This document shows, piece after piece, positions 24,401 to 39,971 of a stretch of 64,000 bases of DNA. The position numbers were made by a program, and so were the translations under genes. This DNA is from Anastatus disparis (lineage: Eukaryota; Arthropoda; Insecta; Hymenoptera; Eupelmidae), in contig JAFFSR010000237.1 of assembly GCA_017163975.1 (NCBI GenBank), positions 8,060,001-8,124,000 on the forward strand. The letters are read 5' to 3'. How positions within the stretch are numbered: position 1 is the first letter of the stretch; the number at the start of each line of letters is the position of its first letter. The notes under the pieces are model-generated. The model worked only from the letters and a program-made list of their open reading frames with translations, had not been told where the DNA came from and made no database searches.

Positions 24401-25157
24401 TTTTCGCTATCATTGCGATGCTAATTAGCGACGGAGGTTTTAGAACAAAGCACATGTAACGTACAGTGGTGCTTGTATAAACCAGCCGAGAGCGGGAGTC
24501 GAACTCGGGACCTCGAGATTGCGAATCCATCGCTCTACCAAGTGAGCCATTGAATACCTCTGTCTCTTTAAACATTAAATTACGAATGTTTCATTAGAAT
24601 CGGGCAAATTAAAATATATTGTGAATATAAAACTTCGGGGAAATCCCAGAAGTAAAAAGGACCTCAATAAATGGTACCAGCTTATTAAATAAAAACAAGG
24701 GGGGAAGAAAGTACCGAAAAGGAAACATAAATTGTAAATGTTTCAGGTATTCAATAAAGCCACCAGTAAAAGTAATTAGCGCTTGTATACCAAAACTTTA
24801 CGGGCATGAAGATATTTTAGTCCTTATATTTCCTGATCTTTTGAAAAACGCAGCTCAGAGAGCTTAAGAGCTGGTATGTGTATAGTAAAAACAAGAGGCG
24901 CTAATATTGGTACCTAAATGTACGTGCAAATTTAAGTATAAATGCTAAAGTTTTTATTCACTGAAAAATGTAACCACCAGTAACCCCTGGTGTGAAGAAA
25001 AGAGAGAGAGAGAGAACTTTTATTCATTTAAAATATTATATGTGGGAAAACCCAAAAAGCCTCTCAACAGAGAAAATGAGTAAGAGAGAGAGAAAACTTT
25101 TATATACGCCTACTTATATTTACAAACGTTGGGTATTGCTGGTACCTCGGCTGGTAC
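21464..25157. promoter_or_regulatory. candidate cis-regulatory cluster: Rel/Dorsal-like sites with a repeated GCTGGTAC motif
   Basis: Four sites match the Rel/kB consensus GGGRNWYYCC or the Dorsal form GGG-W4-CCM: 21464-21473 (GGGAAAACCA), 21871-21880 (minus, GGGGAATTCC), 24638-24647 (GGGAAATCCC) and 25044-25053 (GGGAAAACCC). In the same interval the octamer GCTGGTAC occurs six times: 21694, 22113, 25138 and 25150 on plus, 21830 and 24674 on minus. A single CAGGTAG (minus, 23636-23642) matches the Zelda-type heptamer but is expected by chance. twist, a classic Dorsal target in flies, begins 10-14 kb downstream. The sites are seen directly; enhancer function and linkage to twist are inference. 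A SINE sits inside the interval. Confidence 0.35.
24374..24560 (-). repeat. tRNA-derived SINE
   Basis: Tail TTTAACGTCACTGAATTTTT, body GCTAATTAGCGACGGAGG and GTAACGTACAGTGGTGCTTG, and a tRNA-like head with CCGAGAGCGGGAGTCGAACT and CTACCAAGTGAGCC (all plus-strand reading). Slightly shortened between body blocks. An ORF across it is a by-product of the repeat. Confidence 0.85.
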
Positions 25158-25841
25158 TTGTAATTTTCATTACCTACGAAACAAAATTTAAGAGGATCAT
25201 TATAATTTTGTTTCATTGTTATTGTTATATTATTTTCTATATTTTTTATGTTACCAAGCCTATAGACGCGTCCTTTTTAATATAATATTTTAATTGCTGA
25301 TTGAAAAATCGTATTCAATCTATATTCAGAAACGTTTTATCAAACATGTATTACTACCTCAATTAAACACACATATACGTGTGGGCGTATGTGTATGTGC
25401 GTGTATGTGTGCGTATATGAATATGTTATGAATAAAAATTAAAATCAATTTTCAATTTTATTTAGATTTTTTTATTCGTTTATTTATTTTTTTATTTACT
25501 ATCTGATAAATATTGTTTGACGAAATTTCTTTCTAAAGGATATTAATGATTTTTTTTCTCATTAGAATAAATATATTTACATAAATTTTGTGAAGATTTA
25601 TAATTTATTATTAATAATCCACAAAATTATTTTAATTATTGTAAAATTATCTTATAATTTTCAAAATTGTCTTTTTTCAAAATTACAGAATCTTTAAATA
25701 TTAAAATTAATTTTATAATAATTTGAAGATTATGAATTAACAATCATAATGATTTGAATTTTCCTTTTTAACAATTTTGTTAAAATAAATAATTAAAAAT
25801 TTCTGATAGACCAATTTGAAAAATCTAAAATGTATACATGT

Positions 25842-25911
<70 letters not shown>

Positions 25912-27264
25912 ACATATATAGTATTAGTGTAATCCTTCCTTCAAAAATTCATCTTTTAATAACTAAACAACCACCAGCTCGTCGACCCTCATGAGAACAG
26001 CAGCAGCAAAAAATAAGGGAGAAAAAAAAACAGCAACAGGCCAAAGAGTCATAAAAGTTCATGTCGGGTTTATATATATATGAAGTTTTAACTAAACGAG
26101 GCCTTTTACTTTCCCTGCATTTTCCAACATGTGTCGAAAAATTTCGCGACACATGTTCGACATACGGGCCAGCGAAAAATTCTCATCTACTCACGAACTA
26201 ATATTAAGAGAGCTCGGAATACCGGCAAAAGTCCCATAAATGCAAATTCAAGTACTATATAAGGCCCCTTGCTTGAGCAAAAACATTTTAAAAGCAACAC
26301 ATGGGGAAAAATTCTCAACGGAAGGAAGGAAATTGCTCTCTACTCAATCTCTCTCGAAAGGTTCTTATATACCATAACTACCAATATATATAAGTATTGA
26401 GGAAAAAAAAAAGAGATACAGAGAAAAATATGAAGCTTCTGCTAACCGTATGTCAAACACATGGATACGAACGTGCCTTAAATTCTATTATTTGCCAATT
26501 GTTTCATTTATCCACCGTAACTATATACTATTTTTCGTTACCTTACGTTAAGAACTACAAGATCAGACAATCGTCACGATTTTTATTTTTTTTTCTTGAC
26601 ACCACGCATATACTATCTCGAAAATGATCAATGAAACTTTCGCGATGCCAGATGTGTGCATGTGTAGAATGGAGAGTCATATAAGTACCTGATTTTTCTG
26701 CTTTATGCAGGGATAAGGTGCTGTGACTTTCTAATTGATTGCATAATTTTTATTGTACAGGATCATTTTGTTATTTATTGATTTGTGACTTACGAAAAAA
26801 CAACTGTTTTAAAGAACAAGGTGTTTAAAAAATTTAACCGCAATGTAATAAAACAAAATGAATGATAGCCAATACTTTTCTATCTTTGAATTATTTAATC
26901 AATTGATATCACAATGCTAATAAAAAAGAAACCATCAACCAATCAATAAAAATATAATAGGATTAGATAAAAATAATAATTTATTTTTTTTCGGTATTCG
27001 ATATTATTTAAATATTCATAAGAATATAATGGAATTTTAATAAATTTATAGAACCTAATACAATTTTTAAAATACAATTGATTATTCAGACGATTTACAT
27101 TCTGTAAGTTAGAGATGTTTAATTTTAAATGTAATTTAAATGTTTCTAATGTATATTATGAACAAATACATGTATGAGTTTTCATTAAAACTGACCAAAT
27201 AATAGAAAAAATAATTAAATGATATCTATAAAGAAAATACTAAATATGAATTACATGAGGAAGG
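25158..27264. other. non-coding spacer with microsatellites
   Basis: Contains a GT/TG-rich tract (about 25375-25425), the TA repeat given separately, and islands near 25960-26400. Nothing coding is supported. Confidence 0.5.
25844..25909. repeat. (TA)n microsatellite
   Basis: About 33 uninterrupted TA dinucleotides. Length is likely to vary between individuals and assemblies. Confidence 0.95.
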
Positions 27265-28166
27265 TACCCTGGTAGAAAATGAAACGCTTTTTCTACCATT
27301 TTATGGCCATTTCTTTAAAGTGAAGAGCAGAAAATGGGAATGTTTTATGGCCATTATTTGAACTAATATGAAACGTTTTTTTCAACCTTCATAGTGCTAA
27401 AAAATGCTAATAAAATGTTGAGTCTGATCCACTATTATTTGAATATAGATAGTTAACAGTAGAGTCTATCAAATTGTGCTCTAATTGATTACTATTAAGA
27501 ATCATTTAAGGTTTTTTCTTGAAAGTTATCATTAATCATTAATAGAATCACTTTTGTTAATATATTCGCGCGTATATTTTGAGTTGTGATCGGATTGTTG
27601 GAGGTTATTTTTAAACGATTAATCAAATTTTCCATTTATTATTTTAAAAAACGATATTTTTATACTCGTTTCGTACTGCGTTTCATATTTTTATTTTAAT
27701 AAAATTTAATATTATTTTTATTTTTATAAATTCCAATAAAAATAAACATTGACGAAGGAATGTGAATAAATACTAATCTATATTTTCTCGCCACGTGGCA
27801 AAAGTGAGGTTATGATTTTACCTATGATCTGAAAAATTAAGGACTCATTACTAAAAAGTTATATAACTAGTCAAAAAAAGTTGTCCACAGTTTACCTAAT
27901 TTTTAGATAGCTGTTACTGATTTTTTCTCTCCGTTTACTTAAAATGCGTATTTTTTTGGCTAAATACAAAAATTTTTAACAACATTTTTATATTAGCATT
28001 TTTTGCCTATAAGATGCTAACCAATATACCAAAAAATTTTAGCTCTGCAGATTCAGCAAAAAATTGCCATTTATTCGCCAATATTGACATGACAAAATAT
28101 TACTATTAAAAATGGTCATAAATTGTTGTTTACACCATTTTTAATGTTCAAATTTCTACCAGGGTA
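27265..28166. mobile_element. about 0.9-kb TA-flanked non-autonomous DNA element
   Basis: Termini TA-CCCTGGTAGAAAAT and ATTTCTACCAGGG-TA are inverted and each flanked by TA. Just inside, related blocks recur in inverted order (ATTTTATGGCCATT on the left, AATGGTCATAAAT on the right). The roughly 900-bp interior has no ORF for a transposase. Short termini and TA duplication point to a Tc1/mariner-like deletion derivative. Confidence 0.75.
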
Positions 28167-30411
28167 CTTATGGCTTTTAAATACTGTAAATTGAATAGAA
28201 AGAATGAATGGAAAAAAGGGGCGTTGAATTTTCATAGAATTTAATAGCCGAAAAATACTTAGGGCTTTCAATAGCTTTAGAAATCATGAATAGCACCTGT
28301 TGCCATTCAAAGATATTTCTAAAAGCGCCATTTGTACGGCGTCGTAGATTTTCGGGTCTACTTTACCATTGACATTTTTATATTCGTTTTAGCCGTTAAA
28401 TATGATTAAAATTAGTTTATTTTTTATTATATAATTTAGATTTGTTGTTATTATTTAATATTTAAAAGAAATTTATTTAATGTTATTATTCAGTTAGTAA
28501 TACACTGTTAAAAAAAGACATAAAAATACATGAAATTTAATGCAGTTTTCTTTAATTTTAATGTATTTCAGTGATTTTAATGTTTTATATACATAAATAT
28601 TAATACACATAATGTTTATTGACATAAATTTAATGTTAATTTGCATAAAAATTACATAGAATTACATAAAATTTAATACAAAAATACATAAAACTCCCTT
28701 ACAACCTAACAGTAAAATCTATTAATTTTTATAATCACTATTAAACTTATGTTAGTAAACATTAATTTGCATGCATATAATACTTACTTTTAATGATACT
28801 TGGTCGAAGCACATTAAATTTCATATATAAATTTCGAAAATTTTGAACGTTAAATTCAGTTTTAGATAATTTTATGATTTTAACATTGTAGATTTAATTT
28901 ATAAGCTTCAAATTAGCGTCTTCTTCAAATATATATCACATTTTAATTCTGAGATTAGGATAATCGTATAAAAAATTCAAATAAAATTGTTATAATCAAT
29001 AAAATAAATTTACAATACCAATAATTGTAATAAAATCCTATCACAAATATTTTAATTAGTGAATAACATTAAAAATTATTATTAAATTATATAATTATGA
29101 GTAATAAGATAACTAACTTCAGAAAGAATATTTTATTTCCATATTATTTTGAACTTGAAAATATCCTACAACCGATAGACAAATCATCGAAAATATTCCG
29201 TCTACAGGTAATTGTTATTCAAAAACAAGAAATTGATTAATGATGCTTCCTTTAAAAATTAACTGATAACCAAAAACATCTGCAGTAAGTTTTCTCGACT
29301 CGTTGACTTCTGTAGAAAAGTCATTTCTGCGACAATATTATTCATAAACAAGAAAATCCATTTAAAGCCATCGTTGGTGCACCTTAGACGTGATTACATC
29401 CTACTGAAGTAGAAAGGTTTTATGACTTATAACCTTTTAACCACACAGTTTTCAAGTACGTACACTGTATAGGAAAGCATATGGGCATATACGTATATTT
29501 TTTTTATGTGTGTGAGGTACATGTGCATGTTGATCTCCGCCCTATGAATTTCAAGTGTAAATATTTTTATATACGAGACAAATCCTCTAGACCAATAGCT
29601 GACCAACGTACAATGAGAGGAGAAATTGCTTGTGTGCGATTTTGAAGGCTGACTGCAAGACAAAAGAATTTTTATATTTTTTTTCTCTCTTTTACAGTAT
29701 AGTTATTAATAATTATTTTAGTTTGTTGGTTGGAAAGAAGTTGGAATCTGCTCTCGTATGATCGCTATTTTCGTTATCTAACTTTAAAATTGTTATTTAA
29801 AAATATAGTTTTTAAATTTAAATAATAAAAAATACGATGATAAGGATAGGGGAAAAAGTCGTTTTTGAAGAAGTTTTTTTTACAATTAAAAATAATTAAA
29901 TAATTATTTTAAAGAAGACTGATTATATAAATACAAGAAATAATTTAAATATGAAAAAAAGCTTATAAAATTAATAAAATGCAAATGAATTTTCTTTTTT
30001 ATATAATAAATAATAATTAAATTCTTTTGATTATTTAATTAAATATTATTTACATTTTTATTATTATCAATCGAATTTTATTTGAATTTTTATTTTTTAA
30101 CAACTTAAAAAAAACAGAATTTCACAAACCTTTTATAGGCTCCCCTGTTTTTATTAGATATAATAAAGAACCTGTTTTTTGAATCATAAAGGTTTTATTA
30201 CATAAACTTTTATTAATTTTTATAAAATTTAAAGTAGAAAAAATTAGGTTTCTAAAATCTTGTGACTTTCATAATAACTTTGAAAATACGTTCTCTAAAT
30301 TAAAAAAGTAATAATAAATTGTTTAAAAAAAAATATTTTTTTTCATTAGAGATGCAATATTATCTCAAAATAAATAATTGCAACTGGTATTTTCATCTTG
30401 AAATATTATTT
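28167..30411. other. non-coding, possible decayed repeat
   Basis: From about 28503 the sequence TACACTGTTAAAAAAAGACA is followed by many ACATTAAAT / ATTTAATGT-like words on both strands to about 28900. This resembles a decayed foldback element, but no matching right end was found. The remainder is AT-rich spacer. Confidence 0.35.
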
Positions 30412-30613
30412 TTTTTTTAATTGTATTTAACGTCGCTGTATTTATGTTATCATTACGATGTTAATGAACGACAGAGGTTTCCCAGTGTATTTTTGAACAA
30501 AGCACATGTAACGTAACAGTGGTGCTTGTATCAATCGTCCGAGAGCGGGATTCGAACTCGGATCCTCGAGAATACAAATCCAACGCTCTACCGAGTGAGC
30601 CACTGACAACCTC
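30412..30613 (-). repeat. tRNA-derived SINE
   Basis: Tail-side TATTTAACGTCGCTG, body AACAAAGCACATGTAACG, head CCGAGAGCGGGATTCGAACT and CTCTACCGAGTGAGCCACTG (plus-strand reading). Complete in block order. Confidence 0.85.
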
Positions 30614-33600
30614 AAAAAAAAATATTATAATTTAAAACAAAATTAACATTTCCACAATTCTTCCATGTTTGAATTTAAAATTATAAAGCATATTACTGTT
30701 CATTAAATCCTAATAATCCAATAAAAAATTTAAAGAACCCACAATCAACAAAAATTTCTCCTAACATTTTAAATCCTTTAAATTCAATTCAACTGATTTT
30801 AAATTTTCGTTTTCTCAAGCAGTTGTTTTCACACTTATATTTTTTTATTATTTCATGAAAATTTGGCGATGATCCAGGCAAAAACCATCAGAGCTATATA
30901 ACTACGGTAAATAACACGTTTGAGGATAATTCGTTGTGGGGGCCGATCAAAGACTCGAGATAATGTGGCGCGAACTGCATTCGCGCTATCAAATAAATTT
31001 TTCCTCCAAAACTTCTCTCTTTTTGCTCTCTCTCTCTTTCAGTATTTTAAAGAGTTTTGTATGTATAATGCAGCCAAGATATTTGAAAATAGAATTTTAG
31101 CTCGAAGGCCTTTAGGTGAAGGGATAATTGGAAGCGAAGTTTATATTGGTTTTTGAGCGATTTAGTTTGTTGTGCGAGCAAAAATAATCTTGGAGAATTT
31201 TAAATTTACTGAAGATCATTCAGTAAGTATAAAGACTATATGATTAGAGATATAAAATTTTAACATTTTAAGTTAAAATTTATAAAAAAGATTTTTTCAT
31301 AAAAATTTAAGGTAAAAACATATTATAAAATGATTTTTTTTAAATTTATCATTTTTTTATTTTTTTAGGATTACTAATGGTATTTAAAAAAATTTTTATG
31401 CAAAAACATATTTTGTATTAAATGAGAATATATGTGCAATTACATTTTTTTACGAATTATTCATATGTTCAAATTTTATTATAATTTAGTATGTTTTTGT
31501 AAATGTTTATATTTTATTACAGTTAGTCAAAGAAGTGAGGAAATCTTCGAAAACTCAAAGCACCACATAAAATTTAAAAAAGAGCTGAGAAAAAGAGAAA
31601 ATATCGAGCAGACTCATAAAACTTGCTTAATGCTACAGAAAGGAATTTACAAGAATTTCTATGAGACTCTCAGTCTGTCACAACAAACATACATTTGCAA
31701 TTTTGCTCGATCGATCAAAATTCTTGTGTCACCACTTATCAAAAATTTTTTAATAATAGAATTCAAAATTGTTTTATTTAATTTTTTTAATTTTTCTGTT
31801 AGAAAAATAAAATATTAAATCAAGAGTTTACGTTTAATCGCGAGAAAACTTTATAATTAAATAGAAATAAGTTATTATGCACTAAATGAATACTTGATCT
31901 AAAAATTGAGTAGTTTAATTTCTTGCAAAAATTCTTTTTGTTAAGATATCCCTTTCACTTATAAAATTAATTTATATAGTATAATATTTTTCAATCGTGT
32001 ATTGGTTAAAATCTAGGTGAAATATTTTATATTATTTTTATTTTTTTTTTATTTTATAAAATTAACACGACAAAAGCCATTACTAAACAAAATACAATGA
32101 TTATTTTGCTAGTAGATATTTTAATTTTAAATTAAAATTTGTTGTTTTAATCAAATATACATAAACTCAGAATATTTTATTTTTGAATTAAGAGCCATTT
32201 TATTATCTCGTAAGGTGAAAAGTATGTCTCCTTAAAAGAAAAGGATTCTACTTGATTTTAAATTCTATTTTTGTCAGTATTGATAAATAATAATACATTA
32301 CCGAACTGAATATAATATTTACGAACAAAAAGTTTATTTTAAAAATTCCCCACCTATTTGTAGTTGAAATAAGAAAAAAAATAATGAAATCCAATCTTTC
32401 CATCGAGTTCTCTTACAAAGTAGTCTTCTCCATATTAATCAACACATGGAATCATTTAACACTGAAACCTAAAAATTTAAAAACACAACTAAAACTTACA
32501 TTACCCACTTTTTTATTTCAAATTTTATTTATAGAAACACTTTCATATATAAAAGCTTGTGAATGTAAAAGGCGCAAAAGAAATATCCCAAAGGGAAGCA
32601 TACAAACATTATTATATGTACCAACGTATTTCTCGAGATATGTCGATTATATATGAAAGCTTTTTCTTTACTTTCCTTTGTTACTCTCGCGCTTTTAAGA
32701 CAAGAAAGAGAGAAATAAAGAAAGAGAGCCAAAAAGCTATAAGCCTATGGAATTTCGTTCTTTATATGCAGCAAAGAATTATTTTTAGATGCCGACGGAA
32801 CGCGTAACTCATCGCTGATTTTTCACTTCTCTAGTATATAATACGTGGCCAACCTTTCATATTACCGTTTGAAATTTTTTTTAACTAATTTTTATCTCAA
32901 ACTATATGATGTTATGTGAAGCTTTAAAACAATTAATTATTTTATGTATTAAGAGTACGATCGTAAGATTGATAAGAATATTATATCTCTTGTCATTTCT
33001 TTTTATGAAATTCATTAAAAGTTGAATCTATGTAGTAAATAAATTTGTTTTGAAATGAATAACTATTAGATAAATGACTTTTTATGTTAAACATTAAAGT
33101 ATATCATAAAATCACTCTTAAATTATTTTTGATTAAAAATATTACTTATAGTTTTGTATCTATTACTTTTTTAGTGGACAATATTACTTGTTGTCTACTT
33201 AAAAGTATGTAGATAAAAATTCATTTCTAACACAGCGAATTATTTTTTATCAAAAACAAAAGAACCTTTTTTTTTTAAACATTTGCAATGTTAAAGGGAC
33301 AGATTTGCAGTTTATAAATTTAGTCATAGTCGCTCAACGCAATATATGAAACTTAACTTTTTTACTTCATTCTTCGAGGGTTTCTTGACTGACAACTTGA
33401 CTGCTTGAGACTCTCGTCTTGTTTTCGCGCGCGATACATCTTACACACGCGGATATTTCTTTTGCTTTGTCTTTCTAAAAGCTCTCGTCTACAACAAAAA
33501 AGATAACGAGAAAATCGTGCTTTTTCTTCTTTTTTTTTATCTTTTTGGTAACCTTTTATTAGATTGAATTAGATATTTCAAATATTTTTTGTCATAAAAT

Positions 33601-34379
33601 ATATGAAATTTAATTTAGTATAGATTGTGTAATATTAACAAACTTTAATTTTCATTTGTTTCCTATAATTTTAATAAATACAGATTTTAAAATTAAGTAA
33701 TAAATACATCATCTTGTGAAGCCTTTCTACTTTTAGCATTTATATAATTAACATAAATTAAATAGAATATAATTAATAATGAGTAAGAAAATAGCTACAT
33801 TGCAGCAATGAGATTGTTCAATTAATTAGCAAATGAATTTAAAAATTTACAATAAAAAATTTTCGTGATTAAAAACAAATGAAACAGTTGGATAAAATCT
33901 ACTACTTAGAGAAATTCGAAAATCTTATATTTCATAGATAATATTGTTTATATTTTGAAAAATTTTATTATAGTTGCATTAAAATGATTATAAAATTTAA
34001 GCATGTGTTACATAATTAAAATTCATTAAATTTTGCTTCAACGTGCATTATAATTATAAATGTTTTAAAAGCAACTTTAGTGCCACATGAATAGTAAATA
34101 AATATATGCTCTATAATTTTTGTTTTGAATATATGATGTACATGTCAGTAATTAGTAAGTCAAGTTTTATTGTACCGTACCTCCGCACAGGTAATAATAT
34201 TTACAGCTTGCAGGATTTACCTTTGTAAATTTTCTCTGGTCGATTAAATAAATAATTTGACTTGTTACGAAGGAGGTATAAAATTTAAATTTTAAGTAAT
34301 TTTAAATTTATCTATTAGTTGTCTAATATTCTTTACGCGAAACTCGTACTGTCTTTTTCTAATTATCTTTTAGCTTTTT
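30614..34379. other. non-coding DNA upstream of twist
   Basis: AT-rich with islands near 30890-31160, 32540-32830 and 33350-33540. The open frame at 31432-31818 (128 codons) starts with a hydrophobic AT-rich stretch and has no recognisable domain; I do not call it. Candidate proximal enhancer territory of twist. Confidence 0.45.
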
Positions 34380-36748
<2,369 letters not shown>

Positions 36749-39246
36749 AGTAATCTAGGATAGATTAATCGTAAGCGAAATTATAAAGCGAAATTAAATT
36801 AACTTTTTTTTTTTAATTTAAATATTTTATAAAGCGTAATGAACTCATGATTTACTTTTTTAAATAAAAAAGTAAAAAAAATGAGGTAAATATTGTAAAT
36901 AGAAAAATTTCTACGCCTCGCTAGGTCGATCCTAGCGATCGGTTGTAGAAATTCAAATGTGCCTTATCAATTTGGCAAAGTTTAGTATTTTAATTTATAT
37001 GATTTTGTATAAAATTTTTTAATTATTTAGATTTTTTTAATTAAGCGTTTTACATTGGACCGAAAAAATCTTAATTTTAGAATAATTAGTAAAAAAATTT
37101 TTTTTAATGTGTATAAACAATAAACGTTTGTACTCTAAATATCTAAATTTATTACACACCGCCAACAGTAATTAAAACATTTTTTAAAAATCAGAGTTTA
37201 AAGAAGAAAAAAAAATTTTTTTGTTTACTTTCACCATGCACTTGAAATTTTAATTTATTCATTTAGCCACGCGAACGAAAATTCATCCTCCTTCAAACTT
37301 CTAACCGCGTCTATTTTTCGTCAAGTTCGTGAATTTACATTACAATCAAGCGAGAGAAAAAAAATTTTTCTCTCGGTTTTACCCCCGGTATTTATGAATA
37401 GAATATATTTACTGGTATTTAGCCAAAAGATTATTGCTTATTTGGTCGGGATTCCCCCAAGGAAAGAAAGTACCTTTTACGTTTTATATGACACTTTTAA
37501 ATATGTTTGCTGTACACAAGCATCTCTAGTACATTAGGTACCAGTCGGTATAATAAAGGAAAGTAGGAAAAAATTTTGTTTTCGAGTGTTTGCTGTGTTA
37601 TTAGCCGATTATTTATGGTGCCAAGGGCTCTCTAACCATAAGACTAACACGCGACTGAATCTTCACTCGAAATCGTCACGTACTTCTCGCTCGATGGATG
37701 GGTACGTTTTGTTGATTTTTCCATTGTACTGCTCGTTGTAATAGCTCCTTGATTTTTCCAACTCAACGGAACACAATAGTATTTTCCTTCTATTTTCAAA
37801 CATTGCGCGAAATAGATATACGAAATCAAATTTTTAATTCGAAAGTAATTATTATGATTAACTAATTATAAGAAATTAGCATCAAGATTTTTAAAAATAA
37901 TTATTCAAAATAATTATCCAAGTAATTAGAGAAAATAAAGTAATGAACGGTAAATGTCTATTTAATTTCTTTACCGATTTCACTATAGGATACAAAAATA
38001 AACTTCTTCAAACTAACTTCGCCGAAATAAAAATGTTTTCAATGCAAACCGCACCAAAGGTCTATGCAAAAAAAAAAACAAAGATAGAAAAAAAAAAGAA
38101 TAAAAATACGGCGACGTAAAAGAGAGAAGAAAAAAAATCTTAATAAGGATCTATTTCGAGAAAACGCGCATTCAAGAAGAAAGATCGATCGTCTTTTGCA
38201 CGGAGTGCGGGAGATCCTGACAGGGGCTCTCTTTCTTTCCTTCTCTCTCTCTCTCTCTTTCTCCCATAAGCGTGTGAATATTTCGACTATACGCTTAAAG
38301 CTTTAGGCTCTTTCGGTTTATTTTAAACACAAGCCAAAGCAAACTTCAGCGAGAGCGAGGCGAGTCTTAACGAACACTGTGCTCTACTATACTTTTAAAA
38401 TTTTTCTCTTTTCTTTTTTAAATTGCCTTAGAGCCATAGAGTTTTTATTAGAACTTTCAATGTTTAAAGTTTGAAAATTTTAATTATGCGCTTGATGAAA
38501 AAAACTTTAGTTTAAAGATGGTAATGGCAAACTTTTTATTTGATAGAAATATTAAAATACAAAAAATTGGATCATTATAAATTTATGTTTCATTCGTCAA
38601 TCGTTTCTATCAAAATTGACGATTTCACTCAATTATTATTCCATTTTAAATGGTTTAATTTCCAAACATAAATATTTAGCGTAAATATAGAAACAATAAG
38701 TTATCCAATTTTGAAATAAATTGGTCTCGCCATTGTCAAAAATTGTTACACAATAAAAAACAAAAAACATCCACTAAATTATGAATCCTACCGGCTCGCC
38801 AAAAAAGCTCAAGTACCAGAATAAAAAAAAAAGAGCATCGCGATATATGCGATGATTCAAAGTAAAAAAAATTCCTTCTCACGCCATAAAGATCCTTAAC
38901 GAGTAGAAGTTCGTAAGCGGTAATTGATGTTCTTCTTCTTTCTTGTGATGGTGAAAAACGCGACAGCTGCCTATATGGTGTCTGAAAACATTGGACAACG
39001 GTGATGAAAAAAAAGAAAAAAAAATTAAAAAAGAGAGGAGAATCTTGTACAAAGAGAAACATTTCTTGCAGAAAAAAAAAAGAAAAAATTTGAAAAGAAA
39101 TGAAACAAAAATATTTTTGTTAGGCGGTGTGTAAGTTTAAACACGAAAACAAAATTTGTATGTATAATTTTTTAGGAAACCGTTTTATAATTTTAATTTT
39201 GTATTTTATATCTGCGATCGACTGTTAAAAAAGTCATCCCATATAG
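36749..39246 (+). other. twist 3' UTR or 3' intron, non-coding
   Basis: Contains the hairpin at 36908-36951, a Rel-like GGGATTCCCC at 37448-37457 and a CT-rich island near 38150-38290. A donor-like AAA-GTAATC directly follows the stop codon. No coding frame is supported. Confidence 0.45.
36908..36951 (+). other. stem-loop after the twist stop codon
   Basis: Outer stem TTTCTAC/GTAGAAA encloses an inner perfect stem CGCTAGG/CCTAGCG with a TCGAT loop. It is GC-rich against an AT-rich background, 160 bases after the stop. Might be a structural RNA element or a tiny foldback. Confidence 0.6.
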
Positions 39247-39971
39247 CCACAGCGTGCCAAAGAACCAAAGTTTGTAACGAATCGTTCAGCAATTCGATGC
39301 TTAATCATCATCGATATGACGATGAACCGACATATCCTCAATATTGTAAATATAATAATTAATTGTACAAAAACGACGATTATTTGTAAATTATTTGTAT
39401 AGTTTTATCATTGTCTTTTTAATTTTTAATGTATGCGACGACGAAAAGAATTTAGGGTGCTTCGTTTAGTTCTTATTGTAACTTTAGAAAAAAAAAGGGA
39501 CAAGAAACCATTTTTTGGAGTATATATATATATTGGCCGGTTGTTGCATTAAATGTTATAATTTATTGTGGAGAGGGCTTTGAAGCGAATTATTGATTTT
39601 CTATGAAAATTTTTGAACGTTAATTAGATCGTAAGGTTCCTTATGTGTGTAAGTTTTATTCTTTCTTAAATTAAGATTAATTGTGACTTAATTAAATGTC
39701 AATCGAACGATCCCATTGTTCGATGGATCAAGTGATATAAAATGTTTATGCATTGTGTATATATCGAAGGAAATGTAATTATATACTTGTAACGATGATG
39801 AATATGTAATATTAAATATAATTTAACTTTTTATTTTAAAGATTGTTATTTAAGGCTAGATTTTCATTCCTCTTAGGTGTAACGATGTATATGTACAGTA
39901 TTTTTATATTCCATATATGAAAATTCGTTATAATAAAAATTAATTTTAAATAAAAATACATTTCTATCTTA
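39247..39971 (+). other. candidate 3' exon / 3' UTR of twist
   Basis: Composition changes to balanced sequence after an ATATAG acceptor at 39241-39246. If joined to a donor inside twist exon 2 (GAAG-GTGATT), a frame stays open for 38 codons to TAA at 39360. If joined to the donor after the stop, it is a non-coding 3' exon. A Pumilio-type TGTAAATA lies at 39345-39352, and AATAAA signals at 39932-39937 and 39949-39954 end the stretch. Vertebrate TWIST1 has a 3' UTR intron, so a non-coding last exon is plausible. Confidence 0.35.
39932..39937 (+). terminator. candidate poly(A) signal, twist
   Basis: AATAAA, followed by a second copy at 39949. It fits the end of a long 3' UTR. Confidence 0.35.

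Noticed and set aside
24315..24575. 86-codon minus-strand frame
   Set aside because: Mostly translates a SINE copy.
31432..31818. 128-codon plus-strand frame
   Set aside because: AT-driven composition, no domain, no matching splice partner; not called as a gene.
38500..38730. Possible inverted repeat (TAATGGCAA ... TCGCCATTG ends)
   Set aside because: Only short scattered blocks pair; too weak to list as an element.
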